Positions 49,491 through 58,067 of a stretch of DNA of 64,000 nt are shown one piece after another. Origin of the DNA: Pseudomonas rhizoryzae (GTDB taxonomy: Bacteria > Pseudomonadota > Gammaproteobacteria > Pseudomonadales > Pseudomonadaceae). Both the position numbers and the translations under genes were made by a program. The notes beneath the pieces are model-generated. The model did no database searches. It was not told the origin of the DNA and saw nothing but the letters and a program-made list of their open reading frames with translations. The stretch is taken from NCBI RefSeq assembly GCF_005250615.1, contig NZ_SULM01000003.1, forward strand, positions 364,677 to 428,676. The letters run 5' to 3'. Numbering within the stretch: position 1 is the first letter of the stretch; each line of letters starts with the position of its first letter.

Positions 49491-51431
49491 ATGACCGACT
49501 TCCAGCACGCCCAGCTCGACTGGGACCCCACCGGGCAACCCCTGTCCCGCACCTATGGCGATGTGTACTTCTCCCGCGCCAGCGGCCTGGAAGAGACCCG
49601 CTACGTCTTCCTGCAACAGAATCGCCTGCCCGAACGCTTCGCCGCGCTGCAGGCCGGCGAGGTCTTCTGCATCGGCGAAACCGGCTTCGGCACCGGCCTC
49701 AATTTCCTTTGCGCCTGGCAGCTGTTCGAGGCCCTGGCGCCCCAGGATGCCCGCCTGCACTTCGTCAGCGTCGAGCGTTTTCCGCTCACCGCCGCCGATC
49801 TGGCCCAGGCGCTGGCGCTGTGGCCGGAGCTGGCGGCCTATAGCGCCGCGCTGCAACGGCAGTACCAGGCCATCCATCCCGGCTTCCAGCGCCTGATCCT
49901 GGGTGATGGCCGGATCACCCTCACCCTGCTGGTGGGCGATGTGCTGGAGCGCCTGCCGGAGCTGGACGCCCGCTGCGATGCCTGGTTCCTCGATGGCTTC
50001 GCCCCGGCCAAGAATCCCGAGATGTGGACGCCCGCGCTGTTCACCGAATTGGCGCGGCTATCCGGCCCCGGCACCACCCTCGCCACCTTTACCTGCGCCG
50101 GCTTCGTGCGGCGCGGGCTGAACGAAGCTGGCTTCGCCATGGGCAAGGTGCCCGGCTTCGGCCATAAGCGGGAGATGCTGGCCGGCGTGCTGGAGCGCCC
50201 AGTCACCACGGTGACGCCCCCCTGGTATGCCCGCCCGCCCCGCCCCACGGGCCCACGCACCGCCGTGGTGATAGGCGCGGGGCTCGCCGGCTGCGCCACC
50301 GCCGCCAGCCTTGCCCGGCGCGGCTGGCAGGTACGGGTGCTCGAACGGCATGCCGCCCCGGCGCAGGAAGCCTCCGGCAATCCCCAGGGCGTGCTCTATC
50401 TCAAGCTGTCGGCCCACGACACCCCGCTCAGCCGGCTGATCCTGGACGGCTTCGGCCTGACGCTGCGCGAATTGCAGGCCCTGCCGCCGGGATCGGCCTG
50501 GTCGCCCTGCGGGGTCTTGCAACTGGCACTGGACGCCAAGGACGCCGCGCGCCAGGCACAGCTGGTCGCGCACTTTCCTGCCGGCCTGCTGCAGCCACTG
50601 GCGCAGGACGCCGCCAGCCAGCGTGCCGGTCTTGGTCTTGCGGCGGGCGGCCTGTTCTTTCCGGAAGGGGGCTGGGTCCATCCGCCCGCGCTGTGCGCGC
50701 ACTGGCTGGCCCACCCGAACATCGAGCTGGTCACCGGCGTGGAGGTCGTCGACCTGCAGCCAATCCCGGCAGGCTGGCGTCTCGGGACCCGCGCTGCGGC
50801 CTTCGAGGCGACGGTGGTCGTGGTGGCCAGCGCCGCCCAGGCCAAGAGCTTGCTCCCCGAACTGCCGCTCAAGGCCATTCGCGGGCAACTGTCCAATCTG
50901 CCGGAAACCCCGCGCAGTCAGGCGTTGAGCACCGTGGTCTGTGGCGAAGGCTACCTGGCCCCGGCGCGCGAGGGTCGGCATTGCCTGGGTGCCAGCTTCG
51001 TCTTCGACCGTGAAGATACCGAGCCCAGCCAGGCGGAGCACGCCAGCAACCTGCAACTGCTCGCCGAGCTTTCGCCCGAGTTGGCCGCCAGCTATAGCGC
51101 CGCAGACCTCGACGGTAGAGTGGCCTTTCGCTGTACCTCGCCGGACTACCTGCCATTGGTTGGCCCGGTGGTGGACGAAGCCCTGTTCGCCCAGCGTTAT
51201 CAGGTACTCGGCCAGGACGCGCGTCAGATACCCGATCTGCCGGCGCCCTGGCGTCCCGGTCTCTACCTGAACCTGGCCCATGGTTCACGCGGCCTGGTCA
51301 CCACGCCCCTGGCCGCCGAACTGCTGGCGGCCTGGCTGGAGGACGAACCCCTGCCAGTGGCGCGGCGGGTCGCCGAGGCCTGTCACCCCAATCGTTTCCC
51401 CCTGCGCCGGCTGATCCGCGGCCAGGGTTAG
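49491..51431 (+). CDS. mnmC: Bifunctional tRNA mnm5s2U biosynthesis protein MnmC
   Basis: Fused enzyme that completes mnm5s2U34 in tRNA. The N-terminal methyltransferase (about residues 1-240; FCIGETGFGTGLNFL and DAWFLDGFAPAKNPEMW) is MnmD. The C-terminal FAD oxidoreductase starts AVVIGAGLAGCATAASLARRGW near residue 258 and ends GLYLNLAHGSRGLVTTPLAAELLA. It is 646 residues, the full fused length. The TAG stop overlaps the TAA of the convergent aldo/keto reductase. Confidence 0.95.
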   Translation: MTDFQHAQLDWDPTGQPLSRTYGDVYFSRASGLEETRYVFLQQNRLPERFAALQAGEVFCIGETGFGTGLNFLCAWQLFEALAPQDARLHFVSVERFPLTAADLAQALALWPELAAYSAALQRQYQAIHPGFQRLILGDGRITLTLLVGDVLERLPELDARCDAWFLDGFAPAKNPEMWTPALFTELARLSGPGTTLATFTCAGFVRRGLNEAGFAMGKVPGFGHKREMLAGVLERPVTTVTPPWYARPPRPTGPRTAVVIGAGLAGCATAASLARRGWQVRVLERHAAPAQEASGNPQGVLYLKLSAHDTPLSRLILDGFGLTLRELQALPPGSAWSPCGVLQLALDAKDAARQAQLVAHFPAGLLQPLAQDAASQRAGLGLAAGGLFFPEGGWVHPPALCAHWLAHPNIELVTGVEVVDLQPIPAGWRLGTRAAAFEATVVVVASAAQAKSLLPELPLKAIRGQLSNLPETPRSQALSTVVCGEGYLAPAREGRHCLGASFVFDREDTEPSQAEHASNLQLLAELSPELAASYSAADLDGRVAFRCTSPDYLPLVGPVVDEALFAQRYQVLGQDARQIPDLPAPWRPGLYLNLAHGSRGLVTTPLAAELLAAWLEDEPLPVARRVAEACHPNRFPLRRLIRGQG

Positions 51432-52261
51432 ACGATGGCCAGGGGCGTCTTGCTCTGCGGCGGCGGAAAGGCGCCGTCGAGCAGGGCGAAATCCTCTTCA
51501 CCCAGGCGCAGGTCCAGGGCGCGGGCATTTTCTTCCAGGTGTCCGGCATCGCCGGCCTTGGGAATGGCGATGACGCCGGGCTGGCGCAGTACCCAGGCCA
51601 GGGCGATTTGCGCCGGCGTGGCCTGATGCCGCTCGGCCAGGGTCGCCAGGGTGGGATGACGCAGCAGGTCGCCGCCCTGCCCCAGGGGGCAGTAGGCCAT
51701 CAGCGGCAGTTGCTGACGCTGGCACCAGGGCAGCAGATCATGCTCGATACCGCGTTGCTCCAGGTTATAGAGCACCTGGTTGGCGCTACAGCGATCATCC
51801 GCCAATTCGAGCATGTCGTTGGTATCGAAGTTGGAAACGCCCCAGTGGCGGATCTTGCCCTCGTCGCGCAGCTTCTCCAGGGCCATCACCGTCTCGATCA
51901 GCGGCACCTGTCCCCGCCAGTGCAGCAGATAGAGATCGATGACGTCGGTGCCCAGCCGCTTGAGGCTGCGCTCGCACGCCAGGGGTACGCCGGCTTCGGT
52001 GGCGTTCTTCGGATAGAACTTGCTCACCAGGAAAACCTCGTCACGCCGTCCGGCGATGGCCTCACCGACCAGCTCCTCGGCGCGGCCGTCGGCGTACATC
52101 TCCGCGGTATCGATCAGGGTCAGACCGAGATCCAGTCCCTGCCGCAACGCACTGACCTCCTGGCGGTGCAGATCGGGATTCTCGCCCATGCGCCAGGTGC
52201 CCTGCCCCAGCGCCGGAACGGTAGTGCCATCGGGCAAACGAACGGTTTGAGCGGTATTCAT
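51428..52261 (-). CDS. Aldo/keto reductase
   Basis: NADPH-dependent reductase, 277 residues of the AKR family (YdhF/DkgA-like). The tetrad lies in LIDTAEMYADG (Asp, Tyr), FLVSKFYPKN (Lys) and LYLLHWRG (His), and the NADP-binding end is GVIAIPKAGDAGHLEENARAL. The start is ATG 52261 (MNTAQTVRLPDGTTVP); the frame is open upstream, across the divergent DctP gene start. The substrate is unknown. Its stop overlaps the mnmC stop. Confidence 0.88.
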   Translation of the reverse strand: MNTAQTVRLPDGTTVPALGQGTWRMGENPDLHRQEVSALRQGLDLGLTLIDTAEMYADGRAEELVGEAIAGRRDEVFLVSKFYPKNATEAGVPLACERSLKRLGTDVIDLYLLHWRGQVPLIETVMALEKLRDEGKIRHWGVSNFDTNDMLELADDRCSANQVLYNLEQRGIEHDLLPWCQRQQLPLMAYCPLGQGGDLLRHPTLATLAERHQATPAQIALAWVLRQPGVIAIPKAGDAGHLEENARALDLRLGEEDFALLDGAFPPPQSKTPLAIV

Positions 52262-52428
52262 GGGCGCATCCTTCTCTTGGGTGTAGCCCTTTAGAACGCC
52301 AGCGTGACGCCGATTCTCCCCGCCTTCCGCCAAACGGCAGTAAAGGCCCTCTGGCAGGGGCTGCGACTCAGGGTCGCACTGGTAAAGTAAAGCTATAAGG
52401 AATCCAAAATAACAATCTAGGAGCCCCC

Positions 52429-53412
52429 ATGAAGTCACCTGCCCTTGGCCTATGCACCCTGCTGCTCACTACCCTGCCCCTGCTCAACGCCAAGGCCGAC
52501 GTCATAACACTGAGATTTTCCCATGTCGTTGCACCCGATACGCCCAAGGGCAAGGGCGCACTGCTGTTCCAACAACTGGTGGCGCAGCGGCTCGCTGGCC
52601 GGGTCCAGGTGGAAGTGCTGCCCAATGGCGCGGCCTTCGACGATGCCAGCGAGTTGCAAGCACTACAGGATGGCAAGGTGGACATCCTCGCTCCGGCCAT
52701 CAGCAAGCTCACCGCCCTCAGCCCAAAATTGAAGCTGTTCGATCTGCCGTTCCTGTTCGAGAGCCGTGCCGCGCTGGATCATTTCCAGACCCGTCCCAGC
52801 GGCAAGCAACTGCTACTCAGCCTGGAGAAGGCGAATATCATCGGCCTGGCCTACTGGCCCAACGGTCTCAAGCAATTGTCGGCGCGCAAGCCGCTGCGCG
52901 AACCCGGCGATGCCAAGGGCCTGGTGTTTCGTATCCAGAATTCGGACGTACTCCAGACCCAGTTCGAAACCCTCGGCGCCACCGCCGTCAAGCTGCCCTT
53001 CAACCAGACCCTGCAGGCACTCGCCAACGGCACCGTCAATGCCACCGAGAACACCTGGTCCAACTACTGGAGCCAGCGTCTCGACCAGCAGCAGCGCTAC
53101 TTCACCGAGACCAACCACGGCGCCCTGGACTACCTGTTGATCGTCAGGGCCGACCGTTGGCGCACCCTGCCCTTCGCCGTGCGCAGCACCCTGGAAGAGA
53201 TCATCGACCAGGTGACCTTCGAGGTGAAGAAGCAATCCGAAGCCGAGAATCAACGTGACCGTGCCCGCATCGCGGCCACTGGCGGCAGTGAGATCCTGAC
53301 GCTCACCCCCGAGCAGCGTGCTCGCTGGCGCGAGGCCATGCGGCCGGTGTGGCGGCACTATGAAGGCGAGATCGGCGCCGCGCTGCTCAAGGCGGCGGAG
53401 ACCTCGAACTAG
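52429..53412 (+). CDS. DctP-type TRAP substrate-binding protein (orphan)
   Basis: Periplasmic binding protein of 327 residues with a signal peptide (LGLCTLLLTTLPLLNAKA). The core begins VITLRFSHVVAPDTPKGKGALLFQQLVAQR, a typical DctP start. The conserved Arg and Asn that bind a carboxylate occur in KGLVFRIQNSDVL and NGTVNATENTWSNYW. No DctQ or DctM genes lie nearby, so it must work with permeases encoded elsewhere or be a sensor partner. Ligand unknown; probably a small carboxylate. Confidence 0.85.
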   Translation: MKSPALGLCTLLLTTLPLLNAKADVITLRFSHVVAPDTPKGKGALLFQQLVAQRLAGRVQVEVLPNGAAFDDASELQALQDGKVDILAPAISKLTALSPKLKLFDLPFLFESRAALDHFQTRPSGKQLLLSLEKANIIGLAYWPNGLKQLSARKPLREPGDAKGLVFRIQNSDVLQTQFETLGATAVKLPFNQTLQALANGTVNATENTWSNYWSQRLDQQQRYFTETNHGALDYLLIVRADRWRTLPFAVRSTLEEIIDQVTFEVKKQSEAENQRDRARIAATGGSEILTLTPEQRARWREAMRPVWRHYEGEIGAALLKAAETSN

Positions 53413-53729
53413 AACCGCCGCTGCGGCGGCTCGGCCCAACGCCGCAAGGGTACGCTGCCCGGCTCACGGCACTGGAGATCGCGGAACGGCCCGGCGACCC
53501 GGGTCCAGCCCGGTCCCGGCGGGATCTGGGTACAGAACTCCTGGCCATTGCTGGTACTGCGCCAGCGCCAGTAGGCCGCCGGCTCGGCGAAGGCGCCCTT
53601 CACCAGCAACCCCAGCATGGCGACGGCCAGCAGCCTGCGAGCCCCCTGTGCCGGCCCTGAGGATTTGCGGATCAGCCTCTGGTCCTTGCACCGGCTCTCC
53701 TCCCGGATGCCTTCCGCTCTGCGCAGCAA
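53409..53729 (-). CDS. Small exported protein, unknown
   Basis: Up to 106 residues. A hydrophobic signal-like segment (RRLLAVAMLGLLVKGAFA) is followed by a compact domain YWRWRSTSNGQEFCTQIPPGPGWTRVAGPF with two cysteines that could form a disulfide. The family is not named but resembles small Pseudomonas periplasmic proteins. The start is uncertain: TTG 53729 is the longest; ATG 53618 would remove the basic n-region. Its TAG stop overlaps the TAG of the convergent DctP gene. Confidence 0.55.
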   Translation of the reverse strand: MLRRAEGIREESRCKDQRLIRKSSGPAQGARRLLAVAMLGLLVKGAFAEPAAYWRWRSTSNGQEFCTQIPPGPGWTRVAGPFRDLQCREPGSVPLRRWAEPPQRRF

Positions 53730-53956
53730 AGCAGTCTCCTCGTCTTGGCCCTAGTCGATGCCGGCCTCGCCTGGATCGGTTGCGCGCTGCGGAAAAGCGC
53801 GCGCCCCATGCCAAGACGCCCAGCAAGCCAACAGCCTACCATTGCCGAGGCGAGGCATGGCTCGCGGCAAGCCGCCAGCCTTCCTCTACACCTCGGGTAC
53901 TTATAGCCTAGCCAAGGGATCGCCGGGGCCTTCTTGAACAGGCCAGCGCTAGGCGG

Positions 53957-54394
53957 TCAGCCTGGGTATAACAGAGGTCCCGCCTCTCGCATGAAGATCT
54001 CGCAGGTCTTGGGGCCGACGCCCTTCAGCGTCTGCAGGCGCCGCTCGAAATCCGCCCGGTCGGCGCTGGCGTCGCGCAGCCTGGCGAAACGCCCCTGGTA
54101 CTCCTCCTGCAAGTGGCGACAGGCGTCCAGTAAGAGCGTCGCCGTGCTTTCGTCGTAGCGCCGGTAATGGCCTTCGCCGAGCTGGTCGACCAGCTGTTGC
54201 CAGCTCAGATTGAGTAGTTTGCGTGGGGTATCGCGTCCATGCTTGCGATAGATCACGGCCCAGGTCTGGGCGGCGATGCGCTGGGAGATGCGCTTGCCGA
54301 ACAGATAGCTCGCCAGGAACCAGCCGAACAGCGCCTGCTCGTCATCCGCCGCGAGGGTCAAGCCGAGATCGGCAGCCGAAGTGGTCTTGCGCAA
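53957..54394 (-). CDS. Small helix-hairpin-helix protein
   Basis: A 145-residue protein, mostly helical, with a C-terminal HhH motif LKGVGPKTCEIFMRE. Its middle part (TWAVIYRKHGRDTPRKLLNLSWQQLVDQLGEGHYRRYDE) resembles the helical core of endonuclease III-like glycosylases. It lacks a visible catalytic Lys/Asp set and cluster cysteines, so glycosylase activity is doubtful; DNA binding is likely. The start is TTG 54394, 8 bases after AGGAGG; an ATG seven bases upstream of it is out of frame. Confidence 0.65.
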   Translation of the reverse strand: MRKTTSAADLGLTLAADDEQALFGWFLASYLFGKRISQRIAAQTWAVIYRKHGRDTPRKLLNLSWQQLVDQLGEGHYRRYDESTATLLLDACRHLQEEYQGRFARLRDASADRADFERRLQTLKGVGPKTCEIFMREAGPLLYPG

Positions 54395-54472
54395 GGGTCA
54401 TCCCTCCTGAAGGCGTCTTGCCTAGGGATGATCTCGAACGGCAGCGGTTCGACCAGGGCGACGACCGGTGGC

Positions 54473-54901
54473 CTACTGGCGGATCACCGCACCACGTTGC
54501 GGTGCGAGCCGCGCCAGCAGGCCGTTCTGTGCCCGCTCCGGTACGCCCTCTTGCTGCATCGCTAGTTGCAGATCCTCTACCAAGGCATTGAAGTCGGCCG
54601 GTTGCAGATTCAGACCGCGATGGCTCTCCGCCATGCTCGCGCCCTGGTAGCGACATGGACCGCCCGTCTCGGCACAGAATTGCTGGATGAGCAGTCTGCG
54701 CAGACGGCCAATATCGACATTGGCGAAGTAGTGCCGAATACGCTCATCGCGCGCGATATTGAGCAACATGCCCTCGACGATCCGGGTGATCCCCGGTTGG
54801 CCGCCCAACTCCTGGTAGAGCCGGTCATCCGCAGGCGGCTGGGTCGTGCAGCCGAGCAGGGTCGTCAGCAGGGTTGCCAGCAGCAGAGACTTCAGCTTCA
54901 T
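54473..54901 (-). CDS. Lipoprotein group 1 truncated haemoglobin
   Basis: A 142-residue truncated haemoglobin of the group I type with a lipoprotein signal, LLTTLLGC (lipobox Cys18), so it is anchored in the periplasm. The fold begins LYQELGGQPGITRIVEG and the proximal haem ligand is probably His94 in GASMAESHRGLNL. Such haemoglobins bind O2, NO or related gases. It is the last gene of a coupled operon with the DUF3034 protein, the GGDEF/EAL protein and the cupredoxin-like protein; its ATG shares one base with the stop before it (TGATG). Confidence 0.88.
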   Translation of the reverse strand: MKLKSLLLATLLTTLLGCTTQPPADDRLYQELGGQPGITRIVEGMLLNIARDERIRHYFANVDIGRLRRLLIQQFCAETGGPCRYQGASMAESHRGLNLQPADFNALVEDLQLAMQQEGVPERAQNGLLARLAPQRGAVIRQ

Positions 54902-55752
54902 CAGTAGCTCCCCTGCAGCGACAGGTAGAGGCCTTGCTGGTCATCGAGGGTGGCGATCTCACCCAGCCAGGCGTAGGCCAGCACCAGCGACAGGTGCTTG
55001 TTGGGGAAATAGCCGACGAAGGTATCCATCCAGTCGCTTTCATGGGTGAAGGACAGATTCTGCGGCTTCTGTCGGTACTCCATCCCCACCGCCCAGCGCG
55101 GATTGAAGAACACCGCCGCCGAGCCCTCTTTGAGCCACTGGCGACTGTCATTGCGATCGCCGCCGAAGCCGAGCAGTCCCATCTCGTTGGCACGGCTGTA
55201 GCGCAGCCCCACGTTCACCAGCAGTTTGTAGCCGAAGGCCCCACCGAGGAACAGTCGACTGGCGCCCAGATAACCTTCCACGTCGCTGTCGCGCCGAGCG
55301 CCCACCGCGGCGGGAATGGCGAAGTCGCGTTGATGCTTGTACTGGATACCCAGGCTCACCTGCGGCATGCGGTCGTAGATCAGATCACCGGCGAGGCGAA
55401 CCTTGGCGCCGACGATGTCCTGGCTGAGACTCTCTTCTTCGAGATTCATCAATCGGCGCAGGGTCGACATGTCCAGTCGCTGCCGGGCGTAGGACAACTC
55501 CACCCGATTGTCGTAGGCCACCGCGGCGCCGGCCGCATCCAGACGGTAATCGCCGGTCCACACGCGGGTGACGAAGGCCGTCGCGCCGGGCTGACCACTC
55601 TCGCCATAGCCGCCAATCACCGCCCAGGGCGTGATACCGCCGCCCGCGGCTCCTTCCACACTGCTGGCTCCGCCGGTGGCCAACAACTTGCCACCCTCGG
55701 CCTGCACCCCCGTCGCCAGCAGCGCCAGGCCCATCAACCACCACCGCGTCAT
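54901..55752 (-). CDS. DUF3034-family outer-membrane-type protein
   Basis: A 283-residue exported protein with a signal peptide (MTRWWLMGLALLATGVQA), followed by an amphipathic beta-rich sequence expected of an outer-membrane barrel. Alternating motifs are GGKLLATGGASSVEGAAGGGI and VAYDNRVELSYARQRLD, with an aromatic C-terminal end (GLYLSLQGSY). This resembles the DUF3034 family. The function is unknown; it may be a channel. Its ATG overlaps the GGDEF/EAL stop (ATGA) and its stop is shared with the haemoglobin start. Confidence 0.8.
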   Translation of the reverse strand: MTRWWLMGLALLATGVQAEGGKLLATGGASSVEGAAGGGITPWAVIGGYGESGQPGATAFVTRVWTGDYRLDAAGAAVAYDNRVELSYARQRLDMSTLRRLMNLEEESLSQDIVGAKVRLAGDLIYDRMPQVSLGIQYKHQRDFAIPAAVGARRDSDVEGYLGASRLFLGGAFGYKLLVNVGLRYSRANEMGLLGFGGDRNDSRQWLKEGSAAVFFNPRWAVGMEYRQKPQNLSFTHESDWMDTFVGYFPNKHLSLVLAYAWLGEIATLDDQQGLYLSLQGSY

Positions 55753-58067
55753 GAAAGCTCCTCTACCGCTGGCTCGGCCTGCCGTTCCATCCAGGCTGCG
55801 AACTCTCCGGCCGGAACCGGGCGGCTGATGTAGTAGCCCTGGATCACGTCGCAACCCCAGCTGCGCAACAGCGCCAGGGTGCGACCTTCCTCGACGCCCT
55901 CGGCGACGACTTCCAGACCCAGGTTATGCCCCATCTCGATGGTCGAGCGCACGATGACGGCATCATCGTTGCCCGGCTCCAACTCCCTGATGAAGGACTG
56001 ATCGATCTTCAGCTCGTCCACTGGCAGGCGCTTGAGATGCGCGAGCGAGGCCTGGCCGGTGCCGTAATCGTCCACCGACAACCGGATGCCCAGGCTGGAG
56101 AGGCGCTTGAGCAGGGCAATGGCAGCCTCGGGATCGGCCATGATGGCGCTCTCGGTGATCTCGAAGGTCAACTGTCGCGCCGACACCCCCGCCTCGTCGA
56201 GCCAGCGGATCACCCGCTCCGGCAATTGGTTGTCGGCCAGATCCACCGCGGAGACGTTCAGCGACACCTTCACCTCGCGCCCCTCGGCCTGCCAGAGCGC
56301 CAGCTGACGAATGGCCGCCTGGATCACCCAGCGGGTGAGCCCACTCATACTGCCACTGCGCTCGGCCAAGGGGATGAATTCACCCGGCGAGATCATGCCC
56401 AGCTCGGCATGGCGCCAGCGCAGCAAGACTTCCGCCTGGGGCACGCCCCCGGCACGCAAGGCCACCTTGGGCTGGAACACCAACATCAACTCGCCACGCT
56501 CACCCGCCAAGGGCAGGTCGTGGACCAATTGCAGCCGTCGCTGCTGAGCCGCATCGCGTCCTTCGTCATAGACGCGCAACCGATCCGGCAGTTGGCCGGC
56601 ATCGAGCATCGCGCCGCGGGCACGCTCGATCAGCACCGTGGGATCCTCACCATGGCGCGGATATTCGGCTACGCCGACCCGACAGCGGAGCCGGAACACC
56701 TGCCCCTCCCAGAGGATGGGTTCGGACAGCAGCAGACGCCACTCATCCGCCAGACCCACCGCGCCTTCGAAGCTCATGCGGCACACCTGCACGAGGAATT
56801 CGTCGCCGACCGGACGCGAGACGCAGCCACGCCCCGCGAGTAGAACCTGGGCACGCTCGGCCACCACCTTCAGAATCTGGTCGCCACCGGCTACCCCGGC
56901 GGTCTCGTTGATCGCTTGGAAGCCGTCCAGCCCCACATACAACAGCGATACCTGGGACTGGGTCGCCATGAACACCCGCAGTCGCTCCTCGGCCAGAATC
57001 CGATTGGGCAAACCGGTCAGGGGATCGTGCAGCGCACTGTGATTGAGGCGCTGCTCGCGATCGGCGATGCCCTCACGCATCCCCTCGATCATGCGTGCCA
57101 GCCGCCCGAACTCATCGCGGCGCTGCACATCGACCTGTACCGAATAATCACCCTGGCCGATCCGCCAGGACACCACCGCCAGCTGGCGCAGCGGCTGCGC
57201 CAGGTTACGTGCCAGCCACAGGGCACCCAGCAGCGCTGCCAACAGCGCGCCGCCGGCAATCAGCCCGAGCTGCCGTAGCAAGGGCTCGAACTCGGCCAGA
57301 GCGACGTCGAGCGAGCGCAGCAGATAGATGTATACCGGACTGTCGCTCGCGCCCAGCGTCAGCCGCTTGACCTGATAGAGATGACCCGCGAGGGTCACCT
57401 GCCAGGTGTCGCCCACTGTCGGCGGCCCGGCAGTCGCCTGCACCAGCAGGCGCCCCTGCTCGCTTGGCAGCGTGCTGGCCATGGCCGACGCACCGCCCAG
57501 GAACACCACGTCCAGATTGATCAGCGAGCGAAATTCCTCCGCCATGGCCTGATCCATGGCGAAGGTCATCACCACCTGGGCGATGGGTAACGGTGCCCGT
57601 ACCGGCACGGTTACCCGTAGCAGCGGCAAGCCCGCCCCTGCCACCACGCAACTGCCATCGTTGCCTGCGGCCGTCGGCGTGGGCAGGCGCTCGCCCTGGC
57701 TATGAGCCGCCACGGTACTGGCGATCAGCCGACCGTCCAGATCCAGCAGATAGGTATCGCCGGCGCCTACCCGCGCCCCGTGGTTGGCCAGCACCGACCT
57801 CAGGGTCGGCACATCGCCATTGGCCACGGCATCGCGAAAGCCGAAATCGGCCGCCAGCACCCGCACCGCGTCATTCAACCGGCGACAGCGGCTATCCAGC
57901 ACCTGGCGGAAGACCCGCGCCCCGGTATCGAGCTGATCGTAGGACTGCCGCACCACACTGGCCTCGGTCGCGGCCTTGACCGTGAGATAGACCAGCGCAA
58001 TCACCACCAGCATCAGCAGGAAGAGACTGCCGGCGATGCGAGTCTGAAAACTATGGATGAGTTTCAT
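55749..58067 (-). CDS. Membrane GGDEF/EAL c-di-GMP signalling protein
   Basis: A 772-residue inner-membrane sensor. TM1 is at about 11-31, a periplasmic sensor domain at 32-264 (dCACHE-like by position), TM2 at 265-287, HAMP at about 288-340, GGDEF at 343-500 and EAL at 515-762. The GGDEF motif is VGDEF (residues 420-424), so cyclase activity is unlikely. The EAL domain keeps E546-V-L548, N604, E636, D666-D667, K687 and E723, so phosphodiesterase activity is likely. It is in a coupled operon with a cupredoxin-like protein, a DUF3034 protein and a truncated haemoglobin; the periplasmic domain could read their state. Confidence 0.9.
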   Translation of the reverse strand: MKLIHSFQTRIAGSLFLLMLVVIALVYLTVKAATEASVVRQSYDQLDTGARVFRQVLDSRCRRLNDAVRVLAADFGFRDAVANGDVPTLRSVLANHGARVGAGDTYLLDLDGRLIASTVAAHSQGERLPTPTAAGNDGSCVVAGAGLPLLRVTVPVRAPLPIAQVVMTFAMDQAMAEEFRSLINLDVVFLGGASAMASTLPSEQGRLLVQATAGPPTVGDTWQVTLAGHLYQVKRLTLGASDSPVYIYLLRSLDVALAEFEPLLRQLGLIAGGALLAALLGALWLARNLAQPLRQLAVVSWRIGQGDYSVQVDVQRRDEFGRLARMIEGMREGIADREQRLNHSALHDPLTGLPNRILAEERLRVFMATQSQVSLLYVGLDGFQAINETAGVAGGDQILKVVAERAQVLLAGRGCVSRPVGDEFLVQVCRMSFEGAVGLADEWRLLLSEPILWEGQVFRLRCRVGVAEYPRHGEDPTVLIERARGAMLDAGQLPDRLRVYDEGRDAAQQRRLQLVHDLPLAGERGELMLVFQPKVALRAGGVPQAEVLLRWRHAELGMISPGEFIPLAERSGSMSGLTRWVIQAAIRQLALWQAEGREVKVSLNVSAVDLADNQLPERVIRWLDEAGVSARQLTFEITESAIMADPEAAIALLKRLSSLGIRLSVDDYGTGQASLAHLKRLPVDELKIDQSFIRELEPGNDDAVIVRSTIEMGHNLGLEVVAEGVEEGRTLALLRSWGCDVIQGYYISRPVPAGEFAAWMERQAEPAVEELS

